This document shows, one piece after another, positions 32,937-40,743 of a stretch of 42,981 bases of DNA. Under the pieces are notes generated by a model. The model searched no databases. It was not told where the DNA came from and saw only the letters and a list, made by a program, of their open reading frames with translations. Origin of the DNA: Opitutia bacterium. Lineage in GTDB: Bacteria; Verrucomicrobiota; Verrucomicrobiia; Opitutales; Opitutaceae. Location of the stretch: positions 1-42,981 of the forward strand of contig CANJIU010000087.1 in the NCBI GenBank assembly GCA_947474365.1, read 5' to 3'. Position numbers and translations under genes: made by a program. How positions within the stretch are numbered: position 1 is the stretch's first letter; each line of letters starts with the position of its first letter.

Positions 32937-34256
32937 TCAGGCGGATGTGGCCGGCAGCCGTTCCACTTTGACCCGGCGGAGGCGTTCCGCACTCACATCG
33001 GTCGCCGTGATGCGATAATCCCCGACGTTGAAATTTTCGCCGCGTTTGAGCGCGTGTCCCCGCTGGCGTTCGGCCCAGCCTGCAACCGTCTCGCGCGGCT
33101 GCCATTCAAACGCCCAGCCGGTCTCGGCCTGCAGTTCGCGCATGCTGAAAAGCCCGCTCACCACGATCTCGGTGTCAGAGTGTTCGAAAACCGGTCCGCG
33201 TCCGAGGTCGAATTCGTCGCGGATGTCGCCGACGATTTCCTCCAGCACGTCCTCGAAGCTGACGATGCCGGCGGTTTTTAGATCGGCGTCCAACACGATC
33301 GCGAGGTGCACCCGCGAGGTGCGGAACAGCTCGATCATCGTGTGGATCGGCGTCTTCAGCATGAACGTCAGCGGGGCCCGGATCAGGGGCTCGAACGAGG
33401 CGTCAGGTCCGAGTGCAAGGGTCTGCCACAGCCACTCGCGCACGAGGACGATACCCTTGATTTCGTCCACGGACCCCGAGCATACGGGGAACCGGCTGAA
33501 TCCCGCGGTCTGGGCGAGACGGAGATTCTCCGCGAGCGGCTTGTCGAGCCACAGCGCCACGATCTGCTCGCGCGGCCGCATCACCTGTTGCGCGGTGACC
33601 GTGCGCAGACGCACGGCGCGGACCATCAGCCGGTTGATCAGCGCGTCGCCGGGATGCGAATGGCGGGCCTGGCTGAACACGTATTCCAGTTCCTCCGCGC
33701 TGAACGAGTGCTCGCCGCCGCCGGCGGGATCCAGCCCGGCGATTCTCAGGACGAGATTGGCGGAGCGATTGAGGAGCCAGATGAACGGGTAGAAGATCTT
33801 GTGAAAAACCATCACGGCCGCGGCGCCGTTGAGCGACATTCCCATCGGGCGCTGGATCGCGATCCACTTCGGCGCGAGCTCGCCGAGCACGATGTGAAAA
33901 AACGTGATGAACGCGAAACCGACTGCGAATGAGATGGACGAGATTGCGCCGGGATCCGTGACGCCAACCTGGGCCAGCAATGGTTCGATGCGGTGGGCGA
34001 TGACCGGCTCGCCGACCCAGCCCAGTCCGAGACTGGCGAGTGTGACCCCCAGTTGGGTCGCGGAGAGCGCCGCGTCGAGGTGCTCGGTGGCCTTCAAGGC
34101 GAATTTCACCCTCCAGCCTCCGGTCTTCAACATGGGGCGGAGCTGGCTCGACCGGATTTTTACAAGGGCGAATTCAGTCGCCACGAAGAACCCGTTGATC
34201 GCGACCAGCGCGAACACCAGGAGTAACTCCATCATGATGTGCAGTGCCTCGTTCAT
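32937..34256 (-). CDS. CNNM/CorC-HlyC family membrane protein (DUF21-CBS-CorC)
   Basis: This 439-residue inner-membrane protein has a DUF21 domain (about 5-180) with helices near 9-30, 70-85 and 108-130, the last followed by the conserved LGELAPK. Two CBS repeats follow (about 205-345, with VTAQQVMRPREQI and IVSFEDVLEEIVGDIRDEFD), then a C-terminal CorC_HlyC domain (about 355-435). Members transport or regulate Mg2+/Co2+ and are often misnamed hemolysins. Architecture and length are complete. It lies between the GH106-like gene and htpG on the same strand; the hairpin in the gap upstream (34296-34324) suggests separate transcription. Confidence 0.92.
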   Translation of the reverse strand: MNEALHIMMELLLVFALVAINGFFVATEFALVKIRSSQLRPMLKTGGWRVKFALKATEHLDAALSATQLGVTLASLGLGWVGEPVIAHRIEPLLAQVGVTDPGAISSISFAVGFAFITFFHIVLGELAPKWIAIQRPMGMSLNGAAAVMVFHKIFYPFIWLLNRSANLVLRIAGLDPAGGGEHSFSAEELEYVFSQARHSHPGDALINRLMVRAVRLRTVTAQQVMRPREQIVALWLDKPLAENLRLAQTAGFSRFPVCSGSVDEIKGIVLVREWLWQTLALGPDASFEPLIRAPLTFMLKTPIHTMIELFRTSRVHLAIVLDADLKTAGIVSFEDVLEEIVGDIRDEFDLGRGPVFEHSDTEIVVSGLFSMRELQAETGWAFEWQPRETVAGWAERQRGHALKRGENFNVGDYRITATDVSAERLRRVKVERLPATSA

Positions 34257-34295
34257 CGCCGGCCCGCTGTGAAAATTTGCAACCCCATTGCCGTA

Positions 34296-34324
34296 ATTGT
34301 GAGGCGGATTCGCCGCCGCACAAT
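34296..34324. terminator. Strong hairpin between the GH106-like and CorC-type genes
   Basis: ATTGTG/CACAAT (34296-34301 with 34319-34324) and GGCGG/CCGCC (34303-34307 with 34313-34317) form an 11-pair stem with one mismatch and a five-base loop. It lies about 35 bases past the GH106 stop. There is no clear T-tract, so it is a candidate terminator only. Confidence 0.5.
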
Positions 34325-34356
34325 CGATTTCGGACCGGATTCCCCCGGAGGAAAAC

Positions 34357-37047
34357 CTACGGCCGCAACGTCCGCAGTGGAGTAAGGGTCACCGGGCCCA
34401 GCAGCCCCGACGGTGTGGTCGCCCACTTGGACGCGTCGAACGGCTTGTAGAAGAGATTCACGAAATTGATTTCGTGGAAATTCTTCCAGGCGACTCCGCG
34501 CCGGTCGAGATCGCGCAGCCGGTTGGCGGCAGTGCTGGTGACTTCGATCGCGATCGTGTTCTTGCCGGTTTTGAGCGCCGAACCGAGCCGCGTGCGCATC
34601 GGCAGACTCCAGCAACGGCTGATCTCCCGGTCGTTCACGAACACCCGCGCGCTCTCCCGCACGTCGCCGAGATCGAGCTGCCAGTCTTCCGGCCTCAGAT
34701 CGGACGGCAACGTGAATTCAGTTTCATAGCGCGCCGTGCCGCCGAATGCCTGCGCCGCCGCATCGGCCTCGTCGGCCCAGGAGTGAGGCTTTTCCATCGT
34801 GCGAGGGGAGGGGAGTTCCGGCCCGCCTTCGAGGAAGGTCACCCGCCATTCGCCGCTGAGGGGGATGGGCGCGCCGGCCGTTTCGAGATACGACCACGAC
34901 GGGCGGGTTCCCAATGAGTCAGGTGTGGTGCGAACAAAGATCGACTCGCCGGCCGCGAGCTGAAGATGGACCTCGCGGATTTCACGGGTCGCCCGCGCTG
35001 AACCCCAATAATTTTTCGTGGCGACCCGCGTTGCAGCGGTTCCGGTGACACCTGTCATCGGGTCCAGCAAGATGACGCTTTTTCCACTGGCGAGCAGGAG
35101 CGGAACCCACGCTTTCACCGCATGACCGGAGTGATTCACCAGAAAATAGAGATGCCCCTGGCCTTCCTTCGTCTTGCGCCGCACGAAGCTGAGCCCCGCG
35201 TCAGTCAACGGCTCGGCACACAGGAACGGTGTCGCACCCACCGCAGAGGGCAGCGTCGATTCTCCGAGGTCGTTCAGGTGCATCAGCTCGAAGTAGCCGC
35301 GATTGTCGATCTTCGCCCGTTGCACTTCGGCGGCCCGGAAATGGGCACTCTTCCAGTCGACGGTGGCGAGCAGGCCTTTCAACTGCCCGCGGCGCTTCTC
35401 CAGTTCGCCAAAGCCGGGCACATCGCCGGGCAACGCGTCAAGGAATCGCACCGTGGCGCCGCTCGCAGCGAGCAAACGCAGGTGGCGCAGGGTCTCCACC
35501 GGCATGTGCGCGGTCTTGGGAACGAGGATCAACCCGGAATACCGGGCGTCACCCCCGGTGCGGATTTCGTTGCCCTCGTATTTGCTGGCGAGCAGCTGCG
35601 CGTCGGAGATGAAGTCGAAGCCTACGCCGAGCGTGACCAGGGCCTGGGCCGTCTGGCCCGCGGACGAAGGCATCAGCCAGTCGGTCGCGTGTACGGTCAG
35701 CTGACGCTGCAGGCCGTCAGCCTTGTGCCACAGGTCATGCATCGGCCAATACACCAGCACTTCGTTGCGGCTGTCGGGCACGCTCGATTGGAGCAGGGCC
35801 TGGCACCGGGCGAGGTAGAGATTGACCGACGAGAGTTCACGCCAGAGTGGGTTGCGGGTGTTCGCCTCGGTGGAAGCATAGAAGAGCCATCCGGGCCATG
35901 GAGCATCGCTCGGGGAGTAGGCGTTTCCGTGATAGAAGAGGTGGTTGATGCCGGTGAGCAGGAGTTGGTCGACCTCGGGCTTCATCTGCGAGGGCGCCTC
36001 TCGAAAATGTTCCCGCAGCCACGTAAACGTCTCTGACGACGCCAGTGCTCGACCGGCCACGTGGGCCGCCGACGACGCGAAACGATGCACGATGGGAGGG
36101 TGGGGAGGACGGTCGAAATCTCCCGTTTCGCGGCGAAACCCGGGAATCGAGAAGATGTTCGATCCGAAAATTTCCGTCTCCGGAATGTCGGCGGCGGCGT
36201 AAAGATCGAGCAGGTTGCCGGGCGCCCCGTGCGCCTGGTTGCGGGTGAGTTCGCCACGGGCGTGCGCCCACGCAATCCAGGTGTTCATATAATCCTGATG
36301 CAGGGCCCCGAGAGTGACGCGGTAGTCGGCCTTGATGCGCGCGACCGTGTCCGGGTCGCCCTTGCCGTTGAATTCGGCCTGATGCTCGAGGAGATCGTAG
36401 CCGTGCAGTTGTTTGAACTTCGCCGGGACCTCCGCCGCCCAATTGGCCTGATATTCGAACGAATCGTGAAACTGACTGCGCAACGCACCGGGCGGCAGTG
36501 GCGCGAGGGCCTTCGTGAACGGCTCGAGATAGTGCGTCATCGCGCTCGCCGAGTACGGGTTGAGCACGAGTCCTTCGCCGCCTGGAGCGGAGCGCTTCAC
36601 TTTGAAATTACTCGGGCGCGGGGTGAGTTTGCCCTCGGCGTCGAACGCCACTTTCAACTCCGCGTCCGCCGGGGTGACTTGCGGGCCCCCAAACGGCCAG
36701 CCGGTGCCCGTCGCCATGTCGACGCCGAGTTGGAGCCGCTGCGCTTCACTGGTCACGTGCGCGAGCATCTCGACGTATTTCGGCGAGAGAAACGGAAGGA
36801 AGCGCGACTCGAATCCCTTGGCGCCGTAGATCGGCGTGATTTCGACGCCGCCGAACCCCGCAGCTGCAATCGCCTCAAGTTCCCGCGTCAGGTTTTCCTT
36901 GTCCACTGCGCTGCCCAGCCACCACCAGCGCGTCCAGGGTTTATTCTCGCGGGTGAGTTCCGGCCACGCCGGGGCGGTGGGGCCGGTTTGCGCGAGCAGG
37001 CAGACACCGACCAACGCGACGACGGGCAAAAAACGAAGGAAGCGCAT
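34357..37047 (-). CDS. GH106-like glycoside hydrolase (alpha-L-rhamnosidase type)
   Basis: This is an 896-residue secreted enzyme with a signal peptide (about 1-20). It begins with the GH106 entry motif (TRWWWLGSAVDKENLTRELEA, in parts 39-58) and the first barrel strand AAGFGGVEITPIYG (62-75). Later come GVDMATGTGWPFGGP and a long alpha/beta barrel region, then a C-terminal galactose-binding-like jelly-roll (about 750-850, YETEFTLPSDLRPEDWQL in parts). Family GH106 enzymes remove terminal alpha-L-rhamnose from pectin side chains and plant glycosides. The start at 37047 is chosen at the signal peptide. It lies 94 bases after the PhoD-like gene on the same strand. Fine specificity cannot be read from sequence. 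Confidence 0.82.
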   Translation of the reverse strand: MRFLRFLPVVALVGVCLLAQTGPTAPAWPELTRENKPWTRWWWLGSAVDKENLTRELEAIAAAGFGGVEITPIYGAKGFESRFLPFLSPKYVEMLAHVTSEAQRLQLGVDMATGTGWPFGGPQVTPADAELKVAFDAEGKLTPRPSNFKVKRSAPGGEGLVLNPYSASAMTHYLEPFTKALAPLPPGALRSQFHDSFEYQANWAAEVPAKFKQLHGYDLLEHQAEFNGKGDPDTVARIKADYRVTLGALHQDYMNTWIAWAHARGELTRNQAHGAPGNLLDLYAAADIPETEIFGSNIFSIPGFRRETGDFDRPPHPPIVHRFASSAAHVAGRALASSETFTWLREHFREAPSQMKPEVDQLLLTGINHLFYHGNAYSPSDAPWPGWLFYASTEANTRNPLWRELSSVNLYLARCQALLQSSVPDSRNEVLVYWPMHDLWHKADGLQRQLTVHATDWLMPSSAGQTAQALVTLGVGFDFISDAQLLASKYEGNEIRTGGDARYSGLILVPKTAHMPVETLRHLRLLAASGATVRFLDALPGDVPGFGELEKRRGQLKGLLATVDWKSAHFRAAEVQRAKIDNRGYFELMHLNDLGESTLPSAVGATPFLCAEPLTDAGLSFVRRKTKEGQGHLYFLVNHSGHAVKAWVPLLLASGKSVILLDPMTGVTGTAATRVATKNYWGSARATREIREVHLQLAAGESIFVRTTPDSLGTRPSWSYLETAGAPIPLSGEWRVTFLEGGPELPSPRTMEKPHSWADEADAAAQAFGGTARYETEFTLPSDLRPEDWQLDLGDVRESARVFVNDREISRCWSLPMRTRLGSALKTGKNTIAIEVTSTAANRLRDLDRRGVAWKNFHEINFVNLFYKPFDASKWATTPSGLLGPVTLTPLRTLRP

Positions 37048-37141
37048 GCGTTGAGATAAAACTGAAGACGTTGCCGAGGCGACAACGGACCGAGATTCGG
37101 ACAGTCGGGCGGCGCCTGAGACGCCCAACCGGTCCTCACGC

Positions 37142-39775
37142 CTACAGTTGCACCTCAAGCGACGCCCCGTTGCCGGCCGTTGCCTCGATGCCGGTCAGCG
37201 TTTTTACACGGCCGGCATCGGGGTCGAGGACCTTGACGACGTAACTCCCCGTCGCGAACACCGGAGGGCGGAACGTCGCGCCGTTGAGGCGCAGCGCGTA
37301 GACGAGTTCCCTTGATTTTTCTTCGAAGACTTGGACCACGGGGTTCTTTGCTCCCGTGATCTTAAGTGTCGGCAGGTGGGCGGTGGGTTTTCGGGCGTAG
37401 TTGTCGAGTTGGCTGACGGTCACGGGCCACGTCGACATTTGCGTGCCCGGCTTCGTGACGTCGGCTGAGTAGGGCCAGCACTCAAAGGTGATCGTGCGTT
37501 TGGCTTTGTTGAAACGCACGACGCCGAGACCGCTGGTCTTGGCGTTGACGAGTTCCAAGACCGGCTTGGGCGGATCGTAGGGGCCGTTCTTCACCGCGAG
37601 GACGGTGAGCGGGCTGCCGAAGTGATCGAGGAAGTCGCCGGTGAGTTCCTTGTTGCCGGACTGCTTGTTGCGACCGGTCTTGGCCGGTTCCCACCAGCGA
37701 GGATAACCGACGTTCACCGCGGGTCCGGCGAATGCGACCGGCCCGTCGCGATGGGTGTCGATCCCGTATTGCACAACGGCGGGCAGATGCTGGTCGCCTG
37801 CGATGTGGACGGCGAAGCCCTTGCGCAATTCGCGAAGGGCACGATGGCGGGGTGTTTGCGACCAGCCGTTGGCGTCGTAGTCGGCCATCAGGACTTCATG
37901 GCTGCCACCGTGGGTGGTGGCCATGGCAGAAAAAATCGTCTGGGAAATCGCCGCCTTCATGTCGGCGCCGCGCCAGTCGAGCACCCAGTCACGGATGAAT
38001 TGCTCCTGCCTCGAACCGAGCAACACGAGACCGGGGACGTCCGCCGTCTTGGGATCGAAGTTTGGATTTACCACGTGATCGCCGCGGTCGCCGGTTGGGG
38101 GGACCTTTCCCTCCGGTCCTGATTTGAACTGACGGTCGGCCAAGATGGCAAAGCTCACGCGGCCATAGGTCATCGGGCCATAATAATTCAGCGTGCCGCG
38201 CTTGGCCGGGGAGGAATCATAGGGATCCGGATGGTGCGATGTCTGGGTGCGATGGACGACATTGACCCAAGCTGCAGGCATGTCGTAACCGCCAGCCTCC
38301 TGCGTGGTCTTGCGGCCCTCGCCGCCCTCGCCCCAGAGATTGCCTTGATAGACATCGTGGTCATCGGGCAGCGACAGGCTCGGGCGGTCACGCATCAGGT
38401 CGCGCCAGGTCCAACCGTGGAAGTACCATTTGCGGAGATAGTCGAGGATGGCCTTGTCGAGCGGGTCGCGTTGGACGCCGTAGCCCGCGGTGCTCTCGTA
38501 AAACTGGTCGCCGACAAACGCGAGGAGGTCGGGACGCAGCTTCGCCATGCTCTGCACGAGCGGGACGTTCGGGAAGATCGTGTGGATGTTGCAAGAGACG
38601 TCGGCGACGGTGAGCGTTTCCTGGTCAACCGGGTCGCGCCGTACGGTTCCGCTCCAGAAATGCTCCGTGCCTCGACCGTCGCGATCGCGAAGATCGTAGA
38701 CGAGACGATAGCCGACCTCCTTGGTGGCATCCCACGGCGCGACGCGAAACACCGCCGTGCGGGCCTCAGGGTGGATTTTCTCCTCACCGATCGTTTTCCA
38801 TCCGGCACCGTCGCGGACTTGGAAGCGGACTGAATCAGCATCTCTGGCTCCGAGAGGCGGCATCTGGGCGGATAGTTTCAACACGCCGCTACTCAGGGTA
38901 TATTGGGACCACAGAATTGGACCAAAAATCTGTTCGTCGCTGCCCGTGAGTTTCGAGCCGCCGACGCGCCAGTCGGAAAACCAAAAACGCCCGAGACCCG
39001 GGCCGGGACCGACGGATTCCGAGGAGGCCGCCTTCTTCTTGGCCCTGCCCTTGACATTCACGGCACCGTCCACTGCACCGGGAAAATTGCTGACGAGGGC
39101 GATATTGCCAACGAGTACATCGCCGCCGAGTCCGGACTGCGTGGTCGTGGCGAGCGGGGCGGCGCTCGCGGGGTCGAGGGCAGTGAGCGTCGCGGTGTAC
39201 GTGCCGTCCTTCGGCACGACCGTGAGGCGCAGGTCGATCGCGTCACGGGCGAGGTCGACTTTGACCGCTCCGGCCGCCGGCAGCCGGCCGAGGAATAGAT
39301 TTCCGTCGGCGGTGATGCCGGCGTTAAATCCCGAAGTCGGAGTCGACCAAAGATTATTTCGGTAGTCGTGGAGGTCGGGATAGTCCTTGAGGGTGCCCAG
39401 AATGCCGATGCGAAAGCCAGCGGAGCCTTTACCGGAGAGGGTGCCGCCGCCGGCGCGTCCGATGCGTACCTGAAGTTCGAGCGTACCCGCGCGGCTGGAA
39501 AGCTGGCGGGTGAGGAGGTGGACATTGCGATCGGCGGCGGCGTTGACGCACTCGATCCGACCGCCGCGGATTTGCCAATCCTGGAGCGGGTTGGACCAAT
39601 ATTCGGGGCCAAGCCAGACGCGGTCTGGTGCGCGGTCCCAGGTGCTGTGGAAAGCGACTGCGGGTTCGCCCGCGTGCAGGAGCGGGGAAAGACGGGACGC
39701 GAGCAGTGAAGTCGCGGCGAGCGCGGCGGAGCGATTGAGGAAGTCGCGGCGGTTGAGCGTTGGAGTGCGGGGCAT
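37142..39775 (-). CDS. PhoD-like metallophosphatase with N-terminal beta domain, Tat-exported
   Basis: This is an 877-residue protein with a twin-arginine signal (LNRRDFLNRSAALAATS, 7-23). Residues ~40-270 form a beta-rich domain (LQVRIGRAGGG, SAGFRIGILG) separated by a basic Ala-Lys linker (GRAKKKAASSES, about 242-253). A PhoD-type catalytic domain follows at about 385-740: DVSCN (391-395), FVGDQFYE (419-426), LPDDHDVYQG (469-477) and, near 680, AGDQHL. These are the usual metal-binding positions. Classical PhoD enzymes of about 500-600 residues are phosphodiesterases/phosphatases using Fe3+ and Ca2+; the extra N-domain is not part of them. Phosphate-regulated expression cannot be judged: no Pho box was recognised. 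It is divergent from the carbonic anhydrase gene. Confidence 0.85.
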   Translation of the reverse strand: MPRTPTLNRRDFLNRSAALAATSLLASRLSPLLHAGEPAVAFHSTWDRAPDRVWLGPEYWSNPLQDWQIRGGRIECVNAAADRNVHLLTRQLSSRAGTLELQVRIGRAGGGTLSGKGSAGFRIGILGTLKDYPDLHDYRNNLWSTPTSGFNAGITADGNLFLGRLPAAGAVKVDLARDAIDLRLTVVPKDGTYTATLTALDPASAAPLATTTQSGLGGDVLVGNIALVSNFPGAVDGAVNVKGRAKKKAASSESVGPGPGLGRFWFSDWRVGGSKLTGSDEQIFGPILWSQYTLSSGVLKLSAQMPPLGARDADSVRFQVRDGAGWKTIGEEKIHPEARTAVFRVAPWDATKEVGYRLVYDLRDRDGRGTEHFWSGTVRRDPVDQETLTVADVSCNIHTIFPNVPLVQSMAKLRPDLLAFVGDQFYESTAGYGVQRDPLDKAILDYLRKWYFHGWTWRDLMRDRPSLSLPDDHDVYQGNLWGEGGEGRKTTQEAGGYDMPAAWVNVVHRTQTSHHPDPYDSSPAKRGTLNYYGPMTYGRVSFAILADRQFKSGPEGKVPPTGDRGDHVVNPNFDPKTADVPGLVLLGSRQEQFIRDWVLDWRGADMKAAISQTIFSAMATTHGGSHEVLMADYDANGWSQTPRHRALRELRKGFAVHIAGDQHLPAVVQYGIDTHRDGPVAFAGPAVNVGYPRWWEPAKTGRNKQSGNKELTGDFLDHFGSPLTVLAVKNGPYDPPKPVLELVNAKTSGLGVVRFNKAKRTITFECWPYSADVTKPGTQMSTWPVTVSQLDNYARKPTAHLPTLKITGAKNPVVQVFEEKSRELVYALRLNGATFRPPVFATGSYVVKVLDPDAGRVKTLTGIEATAGNGASLEVQL

Positions 39776-39853
39776 CGGAAAACGGTGGGGCTTTTCGCGG
39801 GTCGGGCGAGCGAGATCTTTTCGGTTGTCGAGGACGGGAGTGGGTCACGGTCG

Positions 39854-39866
39854 ACGGTGGCACCGT
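39854..39866. promoter_or_regulatory. Palindrome ACGGTG-g-CACCGT in the phoD/carbonic anhydrase divergent region
   Basis: A 13-base perfect palindrome lies 79-91 bases upstream of the PhoD-like gene and about 125 bases upstream of the carbonic anhydrase. It is a candidate operator. A run of T follows, but the one-base centre makes a terminator less likely. Confidence 0.4.
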
Positions 39867-39929
39867 TTTTCCATCCGGTTGGGCTTTGGGCGCCGCTAGT
39901 CGAGACCCGTGGTCAAAACCCCGCAGGAT

Positions 39930-39958
39930 TTGACCTTCGATCTGCAAAAAATGACTAT
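39930..39958 (+). promoter_or_regulatory. Possible promoter of the carbonic anhydrase-chemoreceptor unit
   Basis: TTGACC (39930-39935) and GACTAT (39953-39958) are spaced by 17 bases, ending about 32 bases before the carbonic anhydrase start. The -35 is good and the -10 weak. Confidence 0.3.
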
Positions 39959-39990
39959 TCTTCGGTCGGTTTTTGGCCGTTAGAGTGGCA

Positions 39991-40713
39991 ATGAGCTTTG
40001 TACCTCTATCCCACTTCCTGTCCTCAGTATTCTTTGTCGGGTCATTTCGACGCCACCGGGTAATCCTCTCCGCTGGCTTGTTGGGTTTCGGTCTGACCGG
40101 TGCCGCACTGCTGGCTTCTCAGGCGAAGTCGACCGGCCCGACTCCGGATGAAGCACTGGCGCGGTTGGTCGATGGCAATAAGCGTTTCGTCGCCGGTTCC
40201 GTGACACATCCAAACCAAACGGCCGAGCGCCGGTTGGCCGTGGCAAACGGTCAGGCGCCGTTTGCGATTATCCTGACCTGCGCCGATTCGCGGGTGTCTC
40301 CGGAGATCTATTTCGACCAGGGAATCGGAGATCTTTTTGTCATTCGCAACGCCGGTAACATTCTCGATGACCACGTGATCGGCAGCATGGAGTACGCCGT
40401 CGAACATTTGCACGCCTCCCTGATTGTGGTCGTCGGTCACTCCAAGTGTGGTGCGGTTTCCGCTGCAGCCGCGGGTGGAGAAGCGCCCGGTCATATCCGC
40501 AGCATCGTTGGCGCGATCGAACCGGCGGTGGAAAAAGTCAAAGGTCAGCCCGGCGACAAGGTCGACAACGCCCTCCGTGCCAATGCCCAGCATGTCGCGG
40601 GCATCCTGCGACGCGTCGAACCCATCCTCGGCGAGGCCGTCAAGACCGGTCACGTCAAGGTGGTCGCGGCGCGGTACGACCTCGAGTCCGGCCAGATTGA
40701 ACTTCTTCCCTGA
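39991..40713 (+). CDS. Beta-class carbonic anhydrase, probably periplasmic
   Basis: This 240-residue zinc enzyme interconverts CO2 and bicarbonate. The Zn ligands and catalytic dyad are visible: Cys97, Asp99 and Arg101 in TCADSRVSPE, and His150 and Cys153 in VGHSKCGAV. Length and fold are normal for the beta class. Unlike the common cytoplasmic forms, the N-terminus has a basic stretch and a hydrophobic segment (RRHRVILSAGLLGFGLTGAALLAS in parts, ~20-43), which looks like an export signal or membrane anchor, so it probably works in the periplasm. A TTG at 39973 is also in frame; ATG at 39991 is preferred. The chemoreceptor gene starts 30 bases after its stop on the same strand. Confidence 0.92.
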   Translation: MSFVPLSHFLSSVFFVGSFRRHRVILSAGLLGFGLTGAALLASQAKSTGPTPDEALARLVDGNKRFVAGSVTHPNQTAERRLAVANGQAPFAIILTCADSRVSPEIYFDQGIGDLFVIRNAGNILDDHVIGSMEYAVEHLHASLIVVVGHSKCGAVSAAAAGGEAPGHIRSIVGAIEPAVEKVKGQPGDKVDNALRANAQHVAGILRRVEPILGEAVKTGHVKVVAARYDLESGQIELLP

Positions 40714-40743
40714 TCCACCATTCCCCTCCGACCCATCCACACT

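Noticed and set aside
34839..36036. Plus-strand frames opposite the GH106-like gene
   Set aside because: Shadow frames with no start context or domain.
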